A DNA stretch of 64,000 bases from Rhizobium sp. NLR16a (lineage in GTDB: Bacteria; Pseudomonadota; Alphaproteobacteria; Rhizobiales; Rhizobiaceae), in the NCBI RefSeq assembly GCF_017948245.1, contig NZ_CP072865.1, positions 1,823,501 to 1,887,500 of the forward strand. Reading direction: 5' to 3'. Below, piece after piece: positions 8,859 through 18,035 of the stretch (its first letter is position 1; each line of letters starts with the position of its first letter). The notes under the pieces are model-generated. The model was not told the DNA's origin, searched no databases, and saw nothing but the letters and a program-made list of their open reading frames with translations. Both the position numbers and the translations under genes were made by a program.

Positions 8859-10118
8859 TCAGTTGCCGCCGACCTTGGCCTTGATGTCCTCGTCGATGCG
8901 GGCGTAGGCGTCGTCGAGCTTCATCTCGCCGGCGATCACCTGGCTGATGCGCGCAACGATGGCGCTGTAATAGGCGTCAGACCACTTCCAGCCCGGCAAT
9001 TTCATCGCAGCAGGGGCCGTCTGGCCGGCCGATTCAACGAAAGCTTTCAGCGCCGCCTTCACATGCGGATTATCGGTCTTGAAGTCCACCTGGCCGGCGG
9101 CCACGCCCTTGTGCGCCGGAATGAACAGGCTGCGCTCGGCAAATTCCTTCTGCACGTCGGCGCTTGCCAGGTAGTCCATCACCTTGGCGACGTCCTTCGG
9201 GTTCTTGGTGTATTTTACGGCGACGAGACCGGCGCCGCCCTGCATGCCGCTGCAGGCCACCGTGCCGCAGGGGCTTCCGGCCATGATCCAGTCGAAACTG
9301 TCGCCGATCTTCTGCGCGAAGCCCGAAACCTGCCAGCTGCCGGAATAATAATAGGCGAGACCGCCATTGATGAAGTCCTCGGCCGCAGCGCGATAGGTGC
9401 TTCCGGCAGCACTGACCCAGACGTCCTTGTTGACGGTGCCGTCCTCGTTCCATTTGACGAAGCGGCTGAGGAATTCCTTGGCGCCCTGATCGATGGGCGC
9501 CGGCTTGCCGTCGGCGGCGATATAGTTGGCGCCATAGGAGATATTCGGGCCTGAGACGCGGTGGCCGGAACGGTCGATCGCCATGGCGAAGACCTTCTGG
9601 CTGTCGGCGACCTTTTTGGCCGCCGCCGCCCAGTCGTCCCAGGTGGCTTTCGGGCCGGGAATTTCGACGCCGGCCTGCTCGAACAGCGTCTTGTTGACGA
9701 AGCCGCCCGTGAGCGTCAGCTGGGTCATGAAGCCGGTGATGGCGTTCGAGCCGTCAGGACGCATCCAATCGGCCTGAGCGCCGAAATTCTCGTCCCAATA
9801 TTTCGCATCGGCGAGGAGCGGGCGGAGATCGAGCCAGTGCTGCGCTTGCGCCTTCAGATTGGTGACCCGGGCGATGTCAGGCCCCTTCCCGGCTTCCAGC
9901 TGCACCGGCAGCTGTTCCTTGACGACGTCATAGGAAACCTCGTCGAGGATGACGTTGACATCGGGATTGGCCTTGGAGAAGCGCGCCAGCAGATCCTTGA
10001 TCACCTCGCCTTCGCCGCCGTCGGAATACCACATGATGCGCACGTCGCCGGCATGGGCGGCGACGGAACTCAAGAGAACCGCAGCAAAGGCCGCGCCGAT
10101 CGATTTCATTCTGGTCAT
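8859..10118 (-). CDS. sugar-binding protein of ABC transporter (family 1)
   Basis: A 419-residue periplasmic solute-binding protein. The signal peptide is residues 1-23, ending AHA before GDVRIMW. The family 1 pattern is clear (DLLARFSKANPDVNV near the start; ITGFMTQLT; YYYSGSWQ). The ATG at 10118 was chosen because AGAGGAGGAGA sits directly before it; the open frame extends 11 codons further without a site. It delivers substrate, probably an oligosaccharide, to the MalF/MalG-type permeases downstream. Confidence 0.93.
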   Translation of the reverse strand: MTRMKSIGAAFAAVLLSSVAAHAGDVRIMWYSDGGEGEVIKDLLARFSKANPDVNVILDEVSYDVVKEQLPVQLEAGKGPDIARVTNLKAQAQHWLDLRPLLADAKYWDENFGAQADWMRPDGSNAITGFMTQLTLTGGFVNKTLFEQAGVEIPGPKATWDDWAAAAKKVADSQKVFAMAIDRSGHRVSGPNISYGANYIAADGKPAPIDQGAKEFLSRFVKWNEDGTVNKDVWVSAAGSTYRAAAEDFINGGLAYYYSGSWQVSGFAQKIGDSFDWIMAGSPCGTVACSGMQGGAGLVAVKYTKNPKDVAKVMDYLASADVQKEFAERSLFIPAHKGVAAGQVDFKTDNPHVKAALKAFVESAGQTAPAAMKLPGWKWSDAYYSAIVARISQVIAGEMKLDDAYARIDEDIKAKVGGN

Positions 10119-10184
10119 AGTCTCCTCCTCTTGACCGATGAACTTCTGCATCCAGGCAGGTCCTCCACCTGTCCGGACATGTCA

Positions 10185-12704
10185 TTAAGAGGCAGCGCTC
10201 CGCTGCTGCCTGCCCGCTATTTCAAGATGTACCGCGTCTCCCCGCACCGACCAGTCCGACGGCTTGAGAATACGGCCTTCGGCGCGCACGGTACCGTCCT
10301 CTTCGAAGACGACCTGACCATAATCCGGGTCCTCGATGATCAAGGCGCCCTCATTGCCGCGGCGGGCGGCAAGCGTGGCGAAACGTGCCCGCATGCCGTC
10401 GAGGCCGTCTTCGCGCCCGAGATCGGAGAGGCGGACGATCCAGCGGCCGTTGGGGCCGGCCAGGCGCAGCTCGATATCCGTCGTCGGACCATGCTTCACC
10501 GGTTCGAGCACACCATTGCCGATCAGCATCGCCAGACCATTGCCGGCGCGCGCGAGCGCCAGCTTGCCGTCGACAAAAGTCTCGTCGAAGGCTTCGAGCG
10601 GGAACCAGGCATGGGTGAAATCCGGCTGGCCTTCGTGAATGTCGAAATCGAGAATGGCGAGGTCACGATATTGATGCACGCGCGGCAGCGTTCCGCAGCC
10701 GCCCCAGAAGCTCGGCCGGCCGTAGCCGAACTGGATGGTTTCGCCGGGATGGTTGATCCAGATCTGCGCTTCCGGCCGCTCGCCCAAACGCAGGTGCAGC
10801 ACCGTCTCCTGATAACCCCAGGCGCCGGGGCGGTAGTGGGCGATGGTGCCGATCGCGGTGTCGCGTGTCTTATAATGGTAGAGGGCGGCAAAACGGTTCT
10901 CGCCCTGAGAAAAGGTCCATTCCTGCGCGTCGTCGGAGTGGTGCGCGGCGATTTCAGCAAGCGCTTCCGGGAAACGGAGGCCATGATCGCGGATGCAGAC
11001 GGCAAGCTGCGGCAGCGCGTGGACGCGACGGCCGTACCAGCCGCGCCCCCAGAGCAGCCGAGCAATGGCCGACAGCTCGACCGAGCGCCCCGGCCGCAGT
11101 GTATGTTCATAAGAGCGGCCCTGGCTGCCGGTCAGCATGCCATGATGGGCCGAGCGGGCGACGATCTCCATCAGCCGGACGATGCTGGCATTGGCGCGAG
11201 CACGGATCGTCTCATCCGGCGCGCAGGCGGCAAGCGCCGTCAGCCCCTTGAGGTCGATCGGGAAATAGGGAACGGAATTCCACTCAGCCATCTCCCAGCG
11301 CTCGAAATGATCGAGCCAGGCGCGAACCCGCTCGTCGCCGACCTTCATCTGCTCGGCGCCGGTACGGCCGGAACGGACGAAGACGGCATCAGGGAACAGC
11401 CTGCCGCCGAGATAGGCGGCGGTGTGGAAGAGCAGCGCGTGGTTTTCCGAAAAATACCACTGAACGTCGTTGCCCGGCTCGTCCATCCAATAGCGGTAAT
11501 TGAGAACGGCGTGCTCGATCCGCTGCTGCAGCCCTTCCGACAAGAGGTCGCTCCAGCGGGTATAGGCAAACAGCAGCGGCACCAGCACGAAGTCCGCGCA
11601 ATCGTGACAATCCTCGATCACCGGCAACATCGCCGATATCATCGCCTCGGTCTCTTCGCCGCCCTGCCCCAAGGCCAGCCGCGCGAAGGCGCAGACCGTA
11701 TCGGGCTCGGAATGGGCGGCGACCTCGGCAAGCGCCTCGGCGACGCGATCGTCTAGCGCGGCGGGCGCCTGCCCCTGGCGCTGGACGTGACAGATTTCGA
11801 CGCCGAGCGTGCGGCCGAGCGATAGGCCGCCCGTTTTAAGCGTGATCCGGAAATGGCGGAAATCAGCGGGCATATCAGCCGAGGGGCCGAGTTCCAGCTG
11901 GGTCGCGCCTTTTTCCTGCGCGAAATCATAGTCGAAGCGCTCGACCGACATGAAGTCGCCTTCGATCTCGACATGACAGCTCAACGCCACCGGCAGCGGC
12001 GCGGGAAACAGGATCGTCACGTCCTCGCCGAGATAGGCGGCGCGGTCGAAGCGCATGCCTTCGAGGATTGCCTCCAGCCCGTCCGCGTCACCGGCGGCGA
12101 TGGGAACAGGCACCGATGTTTCGACCTCCGGTCCATCGAGATAATCCAGTTGGAAATAGAAGCGGGCGTCGCGCTCGGCGAGATCGTCGAAATAGATGCG
12201 GATCTCGTTGAGCCCCGCCGTCAACTCCACTTCGAAGGTCTGCTGGGCTTCCAGATTGCGCACGTAAGGCGCCATGAAGCCCCGCTCGGCCCCATTGACG
12301 AAGAGGACGGCGCCGCCGCAGGTCGACAGGCGCAGCGTGGCTGGTCCCGCCGACTGCGCATCGAGGAAGGTGCGCGCCCAGCAGCCGATGCGCGTCGGGC
12401 GAAACCAGAAGCCGGAGAGATCGACGCGCGGCGATGAAAAGGGAAGCCACCAGCGGACGGCCTCGAATTCGGTCGCCGGCTGCGGTCTTCGGCCGGAAAA
12501 GGATGCCTTGAATTCGGTGCGGCAGGGATATTCATGCGGAATGAAATTCTTCGTCTTGGTGACGAAGAAAAACGGATCCATGCTCCCTTCCATCGGCCGG
12601 TCGGCGACATCGTAGCGTGCCTGCGCGAGGGGGCCGAGTTGCCAGTAGACGATCGGGCTCTGTTTCCCGGTCTTGCGGCGGAGATAGGATTCTTCGGCGG
12701 CCAT
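10185..12704 (-). CDS. large unrecognised protein, possible glycan-active enzyme
   Basis: A soluble 839-residue protein with no signal peptide. About residues 60-300 look beta-rich, with one part (VRWWLPFSSPRVDLSGFWFRP) resembling a jelly-roll or accessory module. Residues about 330-620 are helical with periodic aromatic motifs (WYFSENHALLFHTAAYLGG, EWNSVPYFPIDLKGL) that recall alpha/alpha-toroid lyases and glycosidases. The rest is again beta-rich (YRPGAWGYQETVLHLRLG, INHPGETIQFGYGRPSFWGG), similar to the layout of heparinase II-like lyases. It leads a sugar ABC operon and faces a LacI regulator, so intracellular processing of the imported sugar is the inference. Family membership is unproven. 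Confidence 0.7.
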   Translation of the reverse strand: MAAEESYLRRKTGKQSPIVYWQLGPLAQARYDVADRPMEGSMDPFFFVTKTKNFIPHEYPCRTEFKASFSGRRPQPATEFEAVRWWLPFSSPRVDLSGFWFRPTRIGCWARTFLDAQSAGPATLRLSTCGGAVLFVNGAERGFMAPYVRNLEAQQTFEVELTAGLNEIRIYFDDLAERDARFYFQLDYLDGPEVETSVPVPIAAGDADGLEAILEGMRFDRAAYLGEDVTILFPAPLPVALSCHVEIEGDFMSVERFDYDFAQEKGATQLELGPSADMPADFRHFRITLKTGGLSLGRTLGVEICHVQRQGQAPAALDDRVAEALAEVAAHSEPDTVCAFARLALGQGGEETEAMISAMLPVIEDCHDCADFVLVPLLFAYTRWSDLLSEGLQQRIEHAVLNYRYWMDEPGNDVQWYFSENHALLFHTAAYLGGRLFPDAVFVRSGRTGAEQMKVGDERVRAWLDHFERWEMAEWNSVPYFPIDLKGLTALAACAPDETIRARANASIVRLMEIVARSAHHGMLTGSQGRSYEHTLRPGRSVELSAIARLLWGRGWYGRRVHALPQLAVCIRDHGLRFPEALAEIAAHHSDDAQEWTFSQGENRFAALYHYKTRDTAIGTIAHYRPGAWGYQETVLHLRLGERPEAQIWINHPGETIQFGYGRPSFWGGCGTLPRVHQYRDLAILDFDIHEGQPDFTHAWFPLEAFDETFVDGKLALARAGNGLAMLIGNGVLEPVKHGPTTDIELRLAGPNGRWIVRLSDLGREDGLDGMRARFATLAARRGNEGALIIEDPDYGQVVFEEDGTVRAEGRILKPSDWSVRGDAVHLEIAGRQQRSAAS

Positions 12705-12834
12705 GCTTCAGCCCGCTTGAGCTTTAACACGCCGAGCAAAACGCCGACGCGTGGACTTGCCGTCAAACCGCATCTTCAAAGCCTCCCTGCTCTGCGCCTG
12801 TCGCTGACACGTCAATTGTGCATAGCCATTCCGT

Positions 12835-12842
12835 TTGCGCAA
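12835..12842. promoter_or_regulatory. candidate LacI-family operator
   Basis: TTGCGCAA is a perfect palindrome with the central CG pair common to LacI-family operators. It lies in the 180-base gap between the divergent 839-residue-protein gene and the LacI gene, 43 bases before the regulator's ATG. The match is short. Confidence 0.35.
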
Positions 12843-12884
12843 TCTGAAAGATTTTTGCATACTTCGTTCGAGCGAGGAGATGAG

Positions 12885-13949
12885 ATGGCTGCGGAGCAGA
12901 AAAAGGGCAGGCGCACACGCCTGGACGACATCGCCGCCCGGTGCGGCGTGTCGATCAGCACGGTGTCGCGCGCGCTCGCCGGCGAAAAGGGCGTCAGGCC
13001 CGAGATCCGCAAGCTGGTGCTGGAAACGGCGAGCGCTGTCAGCTACGCGCTGCCGGCGAGTGTCGCCGGCAAGAAGGTCATGCTCGTCGCATCCGGCGCG
13101 GCAATGATCGACTATGTCCGCAACCAGTTCACGCTCCACGTGCTCGAAGGATTGAACGCGCGCGCGTCCGCCCTCGGCATCGAAATGGCAATGCGCCCGG
13201 TCACCGACAAGGCTGATGAAACCCGCGTCATCGCCGAGATGCGCAATGATGCAAGTTTCGGCGGCATGCTGATCCTGACAGTCGACGAGGAGGACATGCT
13301 GACGGCGGCCGCCAATCTCGGAAAGCCCGTCGTGCTCGTCAACAGCGACGACCCTTACATGCGGCTTTCGAGCGTGACGCCCTGCAACCGATCGGCCGCG
13401 TTCATTGCCGCCGAGCGGTTGATCGAGGCCGGCCATCAACGCATCCTGTTCATGCTGCGGCCGGGACGGCGGACCATCGAGCGGCGCCTGGAGGGCTGGC
13501 GCGACGCGCTGCAGCATCATGGACTGACGGCCGATGCCGACCTGGTGCTCGAGGTCGAGGACTGGTTGCCGGAACTCGGCGCCGAGGCGATCACCCGTCT
13601 CGTCGGCGACAAGGGCCTTTGCTTCACCGCCGTTCTGACGGCGGGCGACAGTCTCGCCAACGGCGCCGTGCGCGGGCTGCAGGCGATGGGTTATGCCGTG
13701 CCGCAGGATGTCTCCGTCATGGGCATAGACGACCTGCCGCAATCGGCCTTTCTCAATCCGCCATTGTCGACAGTGCACATCCCGATGCGCGAACTCGGCG
13801 CCACCGCGCTCGACCTCTTGCGCGACATGATGCTTGGCCTCGCCTTGCCGTGCCGCCGTGTCGAGCTTGCCTGCCATGTCGTCGAAAGAAGCAGCGTCGC
13901 AGCCGTCCACCATCCGGCTGCCGCGGATCACATCAAGCCAATCGCGTGA
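12885..13949 (+). CDS. LacI-family transcriptional regulator
   Basis: A 354-residue repressor. The headpiece occupies residues 11-60 (RLDDIAARCGVSISTVSRALAG), followed by a periplasmic-binding-protein-like effector domain with the usual GIDDLPQSAFLNPPLSTV motif near the end. The ATG at 12885 has GCGAGGAGATGAG before it; the open frame upstream is non-coding in character. Placed divergently from the sugar operon, it most likely represses that operon and responds to its substrate or a derivative. Confidence 0.93.
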   Translation: MAAEQKKGRRTRLDDIAARCGVSISTVSRALAGEKGVRPEIRKLVLETASAVSYALPASVAGKKVMLVASGAAMIDYVRNQFTLHVLEGLNARASALGIEMAMRPVTDKADETRVIAEMRNDASFGGMLILTVDEEDMLTAAANLGKPVVLVNSDDPYMRLSSVTPCNRSAAFIAAERLIEAGHQRILFMLRPGRRTIERRLEGWRDALQHHGLTADADLVLEVEDWLPELGAEAITRLVGDKGLCFTAVLTAGDSLANGAVRGLQAMGYAVPQDVSVMGIDDLPQSAFLNPPLSTVHIPMRELGATALDLLRDMMLGLALPCRRVELACHVVERSSVAAVHHPAAADHIKPIA

Positions 13950-13953
13950 GGTT

Positions 13954-14493
13954 ATGCCGGTCATGAAATTCCTGGCAATATCCGGAAGCGCCCGCAGAGC
14001 CTCGACCAATACCGCCGTGCTATATGCCCTCCAGTCGGCTGCCGGGCCGGCGCATACGCTCTCGGTCTATGATCGTGTTGGCGAGCTCCCGGTCTTCTCG
14101 CCCGATCTCGAACTTCCCGAGCCTCCTTCCGAAGTGGCGGCTCTTGCAAAGGCGATCACGGATGCGGATGGACTGATCCTGGCGAGCCCCGAATATATCA
14201 GGTCAATCCCCGGCGGGCTGAAGAACGCCATCGACTGGCTCGTCTCCCGTAACGAAGTGATCGGCAAACCGATCGTGCTTGCGCACGCGTCGCATCGCGG
14301 CGACGACATGCTGCAGCAGCTTCGCACCGTTCTCGCCACGCTGAGCGAGCGCTTCAACGAGCATCTCTTCCTTCGCTTCCATCTGATGAAGCTTTCCCCG
14401 GAAGAAATTGCCGAGCATCTTTCCGCGCCTCGGCATCAGCAGGAGATGCGCCGTTTCCTCGAGGCTTTCGCCCGCTATTGCAGCCCAGCGTGA
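13954..14493 (+). CDS. NADPH-dependent FMN reductase family protein
   Basis: A 179-residue flavodoxin-fold protein. The FMN phosphate loop GSARRASTN is near residues 10-18, and SPEYIRSIPGGLKNAIDWL near residues 76-95 is the family hallmark. It should reduce flavin, quinone or azo substrates with NAD(P)H. It follows the LacI gene by four bases and is probably co-transcribed. Two starts are possible: ATG 13954 lies very close to the GTGAGG site, while ATG 13963 has longer spacing; the difference is three residues. Confidence 0.88.
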   Translation: MPVMKFLAISGSARRASTNTAVLYALQSAAGPAHTLSVYDRVGELPVFSPDLELPEPPSEVAALAKAITDADGLILASPEYIRSIPGGLKNAIDWLVSRNEVIGKPIVLAHASHRGDDMLQQLRTVLATLSERFNEHLFLRFHLMKLSPEEIAEHLSAPRHQQEMRRFLEAFARYCSPA

Positions 14494-14515
14494 GTCTCGG
14501 CGGCGCAACGACCCG

Positions 14516-15259
14516 TCAAGCCTCCAAGAAGCTCGCCTCGAACAGCTCCTGCGCATAGGCATCATGCGTCGTGCCGGCCTGCAGGTCCGCCTTTGTGAGT
14601 TCGTCGACGAAGCCGCCGTGTTTCATGATCAGCACCCGGTCGCACATATGGGCGATGACCGCGAGGTCGTGACTGACGAGCAGATAGGTCAGTCCCTTCT
14701 CCTCGCGCTGGTCGGCAAGCAGGTTGAGGATTTCGGCTTGGATCGAGACGTCGAGCGCCGATGTCGGCTCATCGAGCAGCAGGATCGGCGGCGACAGGAT
14801 CAGCGCCCGGGCGATCGCCACGCGCTGCCGCTGGCCGCCGGAAAGTTCGTGCGGGAAACGGTTGGCGAAGCTTGCCGGCAGGCCCACCTGGATCAAAGCC
14901 CTTTCGACCTTCGACCAGATGTCGGAATGGCGCATGGCGCGCAGCGGTTCGGCAAGCGCGGTGCCGATGCGATGGCGCGGATGCAGGGAGCCGTAAGGAT
15001 CCTGAAACACCATCTGGGCTGAGGTCAGTTCCTCGCGGGAGCGCTTCTTGCGGATCGGCTTGCCGCGAAGCTCAATCTGACCGGTCCAACCAGCCTCCAT
15101 GCCGGCGAGGCAGCGCAGCACCGTCGATTTGCCGCAGCCGGATTCGCCGACGATACCGAGCGTCTCGCCCTGATTGACTTGAAAACTGATGCCCCTGACG
15201 ACATGGTTGCTTGATTTGCCCGAGGTGAAGACAACATCGAGGTCACGGACTTTGATCAT
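14516..15259 (-). CDS. oligopeptide-type ABC ATPase, DppF-like
   Basis: A 247-residue ATPase of the family 5 (Dpp/Opp/Gsi) type. Walker A GESGCGKST (38-46), LSGGQ (139-143) and Walker B LLLDEPTSALDVS are present. At 247 residues it is shorter than typical DppF and lacks most of the C-terminal extension with the iron-sulfur Cys motif. It is the last gene of a five-gene operon; its start overlaps the preceding ATPase stop by four bases. Confidence 0.93.
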   Translation of the reverse strand: MIKVRDLDVVFTSGKSSNHVVRGISFQVNQGETLGIVGESGCGKSTVLRCLAGMEAGWTGQIELRGKPIRKKRSREELTSAQMVFQDPYGSLHPRHRIGTALAEPLRAMRHSDIWSKVERALIQVGLPASFANRFPHELSGGQRQRVAIARALILSPPILLLDEPTSALDVSIQAEILNLLADQREEKGLTYLLVSHDLAVIAHMCDRVLIMKHGGFVDELTKADLQAGTTHDAYAQELFEASFLEA

Positions 15260-16101
15260 TGCGCCGCCTCCGGATCGAATTTCGCCCGGTCGAGAACGGC
15301 AAGCCGGCGAACCGGATTTTTCGGATCGGGCAGCGCTGCTATCAGCCCGCGCGTATAGGGATGACGGGCCTCTGCAAGGCTGGTCAGCGTTTCGACGATC
15401 CGTCCGGCATACATGACGATGATACGCTCGCAGAAGGCCGCGACCATGCGAATGTCGTGGCTGATCAACAGCAGGCCCGAATTGTTCTCGCGCACCAGTT
15501 CGTCGAGCAGCAGCAGCACGTCCTTGCGAACGCTGACATCGAGCGCCGAGGTCGGCTCGTCGGCGATCACAAGCTTCGGCCGCGCCAGCAGCATCATGGC
15601 GATCATCACCCGCTGGCCCATGCCGCCCGAGATCTGGTGGGGATAAAGCGCCATGACCCGCTCGGGATCGGTGATGCGCACCCGCTCGAGCATGGCGCGA
15701 GCTGCATCCTGCGCTGGCTTGCCGCGCAGGCCGAGATGAAGGCGGGCGGCCTCGGCGATCTGCTTGCCGATCGACAGCACCGGATTCAAGGAATAGCGCG
15801 GATCCTGCATGATCAGCGCGATGTCCTTGCCGCGCAGCGCGCCCATCTGGCGCTCGCTCTTTGCCAAAAGCGGAGTGCCGGCGAGATCCAGGCACTCGGC
15901 AGAAACGATCGCCGCCGGCGGCAAAAGACGCATGATCGCCCGCCCCGTTGTCGATTTGCCAGAACCGGATTCTCCGACGATTCCGACCCGTTCGCGGCCG
16001 ACATCGAAACTGACATTGGAGACGGCGGGCACAGCACCTCGACCGAACCGGACATTCAGCGACTTGACGGAAAGAACCGGCTGGAGATCACGATCTTGCA
16101 T
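15256..16101 (-). CDS. oligopeptide-type ABC ATPase, DppD-like
   Basis: A 281-residue ATPase, the second of the pair. Walker A GESGSGKST (43-51), the variant signature ISGGMGQRV typical of DppD-type subunits, and Walker B VIADEPTSALDVS are visible. The C-terminus keeps the HPYTRGLIAALP motif of the family. The ATG at 16101 overlaps the permease gene end by 14 bases; a longer frame upstream adds only 17 residues of permease-overlapping sequence. Confidence 0.93.
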   Translation of the reverse strand: MQDRDLQPVLSVKSLNVRFGRGAVPAVSNVSFDVGRERVGIVGESGSGKSTTGRAIMRLLPPAAIVSAECLDLAGTPLLAKSERQMGALRGKDIALIMQDPRYSLNPVLSIGKQIAEAARLHLGLRGKPAQDAARAMLERVRITDPERVMALYPHQISGGMGQRVMIAMMLLARPKLVIADEPTSALDVSVRKDVLLLLDELVRENNSGLLLISHDIRMVAAFCERIIVMYAGRIVETLTSLAEARHPYTRGLIAALPDPKNPVRRLAVLDRAKFDPEAAQ

Positions 16102-16990
16102 GGCGGGGGTCCAGAATGTCGCGCAGAGCATCTCCGGCGATGTTGAAGGCAAGGCTCGTCAGCAGGATGGCGATACCGGGCATGACGGCGACCCACCAAT
16201 AATCGAGCATGAATTTGCGGCCGTTGGAAATCATCGCGCCCCATTCCGGTGCCGGCGGCTGGGCGCCGAGGCCGAGGAAGCCGAGCGAGGCCGCCGTCAG
16301 GATGATGCCCGCCATGTTGAGCGTCAGGCGCACGATGACCGACGGAATACACATCGGCGCGATATAGAGAAGCAGGATGCGGAGGGGCGAAGCGCCGTAA
16401 AGGCGGGCGGCGACCACGTAGTCGGCATTTCTGACGACAAGCGCCTCGGCGCGGGCAAGCCTTGCAATCGGCGGCCATGCGGTGAGCGAGATGGCGATGA
16501 TGGCCGTGCCCAGGCCGGCGCCCAAGGCGGCAGCAAAGGCAAGCGCCAGAATCAGCGATGGAAAGGACAACACGATATCGGTGGCGCGCATCAGGAAAGC
16601 ATCGGTATTGCCGCCGAAGAAGCCGGCGACGACGCCGATCAGCAGCCCGATCGGGCCGACGATCAGGGAGACCGACAACACGGTCTGGATGGTGATGCGC
16701 GTGCCGAAGATCAGGCGACTCAAAATGTCCCGGCCAAATTCGTCCGTGCCGGCGAGATGGGCAACGCTCGGAGGCTGCAAAGCATCGCCAAGCGACTGAA
16801 TAGTGGGATCGTAGGGGGCCAGAAGCGGCGCGAAAATCGCAACTACGCAAAGGAGCCCGAGAATGACGAAGCCGGCAAGGCCGAGCGGCTCGTCGGCCAG
16901 CTTGCGGCCGGCGCGCCCGAACGAGGCGGCAACGCGGCTTGGCATGCTCGGCGGACGGATGCGGATCTCGCTGTGGACGGCGTCACTCAT
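16088..16990 (-). CDS. oligopeptide-type ABC permease, DppC-like
   Basis: A 300-residue inner-membrane permease. After a cytoplasmic head, a first membrane segment (about residues 36-58) is followed by the family motif HLAGTDEFGRDILSRLIFGTR and then five more segments. The coupling loop AEALVVRNADYVVAARLYGASPLR is intact. It overlaps the DppB-like gene by four bases. Confidence 0.94.
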   Translation of the reverse strand: MSDAVHSEIRIRPPSMPSRVAASFGRAGRKLADEPLGLAGFVILGLLCVVAIFAPLLAPYDPTIQSLGDALQPPSVAHLAGTDEFGRDILSRLIFGTRITIQTVLSVSLIVGPIGLLIGVVAGFFGGNTDAFLMRATDIVLSFPSLILALAFAAALGAGLGTAIIAISLTAWPPIARLARAEALVVRNADYVVAARLYGASPLRILLLYIAPMCIPSVIVRLTLNMAGIILTAASLGFLGLGAQPPAPEWGAMISNGRKFMLDYWWVAVMPGIAILLTSLAFNIAGDALRDILDPRHARS

Positions 16991-18015
16991 CGGGCTGCCT
17001 CCCGCATGCGCGGATCGAGCAAGGCGTAGGCAACATCGGCCAGGAAGTTCAGGAACATGAAGATGAATCCCACGATGATCGTGGCTGCGACGATTGCGTT
17101 CATGTCGCCGATCATCAGCGCGTTCGTCATATATTGGCCGATCCCCGGCCAGGAGAAAACGATCTCGGTGACGACTGCGCCTTCGAGCAGCCCGCCATAG
17201 GAAATGGCAAGGATGGTGATGAGCTGCACCGCGATATTCGGCAGGACATGGCGCAGGATCGTGCCGATCGGGCTGACACCCTTGGCGCGGGCGGCGATGA
17301 CATAATCCTGGCTCAACTGTTCCAAGGTGAAGCTGCGGGTCATACGGGTGATGTAGGCCATCGCGGCATAGGCGAGGATGATGGCCGGAAGGATGATATG
17401 GCCGAGCGCATTCCAGAAGATTTCCGTCTCGCCCTGCAGGAGGCTGTCGACCAACAGCAGCCCGGTCTGCGGGGTGACGAGGCCTTCGTAAAACACATCG
17501 ACCCTGCCCGGCCCGCCGACCCAGTTCAGGCCGGCGTAGAAAATCACGAGCCCGACGATGCCGAACCAGAAAACCGGGATCGAGTGACCGACGAGGGCGA
17601 CGACACGGGCCACCTTGTCGATCAGGCTGTCGCGAAACAGCGCCGCGACCAGGCCGAGGGGGACGCCGACGAAGGTCGAGATGATCACCGCCAGCGTCGC
17701 CAGTTCGAACGTCGCCGGAAAGGCCTGAGCGAGGTCCGAAGAGACGGGATTGCCGGTGAGCACAGCCGTGCCGAAATCACCATGCGCCAACCCGTTCAGA
17801 TAGAGGAAGAACTGCTGATAGATCGGCAGATCGAGCCCCAGACGCGTCCGCATCGCCGCATAGGCGGCGGGATCGGCGAGTTCGCCGACGATCGCGCCGA
17901 CGGGATCCGTGGGCAGGACGCGGCCGATCACGAAGGTCACACATAGGAGGATGAACAGGCTGACGAGCAGATGCGCCAGGCGTCGGCCAAATTCGGCTAC
18001 AGAGAGTTCCTTCAT
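16987..18015 (-). CDS. oligopeptide-type ABC permease, DppB-like
   Basis: A 342-residue permease with an N-terminal membrane segment (about residues 12-32) and five more in the C-terminal two thirds. The DppB hallmark TRSFTLEQLSQDYVIAARAKG is at about residues 225-245. It starts 20 bases after the binding-protein gene and pairs with the DppC-like protein. Confidence 0.94.
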   Translation of the reverse strand: MKELSVAEFGRRLAHLLVSLFILLCVTFVIGRVLPTDPVGAIVGELADPAAYAAMRTRLGLDLPIYQQFFLYLNGLAHGDFGTAVLTGNPVSSDLAQAFPATFELATLAVIISTFVGVPLGLVAALFRDSLIDKVARVVALVGHSIPVFWFGIVGLVIFYAGLNWVGGPGRVDVFYEGLVTPQTGLLLVDSLLQGETEIFWNALGHIILPAIILAYAAMAYITRMTRSFTLEQLSQDYVIAARAKGVSPIGTILRHVLPNIAVQLITILAISYGGLLEGAVVTEIVFSWPGIGQYMTNALMIGDMNAIVAATIIVGFIFMFLNFLADVAYALLDPRMREAAR

Positions 18016-18035
18016 GATCGGCTGCCTCGGGAGTA

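Noticed and set aside
9561..11756. Long plus-strand open frame of 731 codons
   Set aside because: Antisense to the binding protein and the 839-residue protein; no domain, and the minus-strand genes have ribosome sites and coherent motifs.
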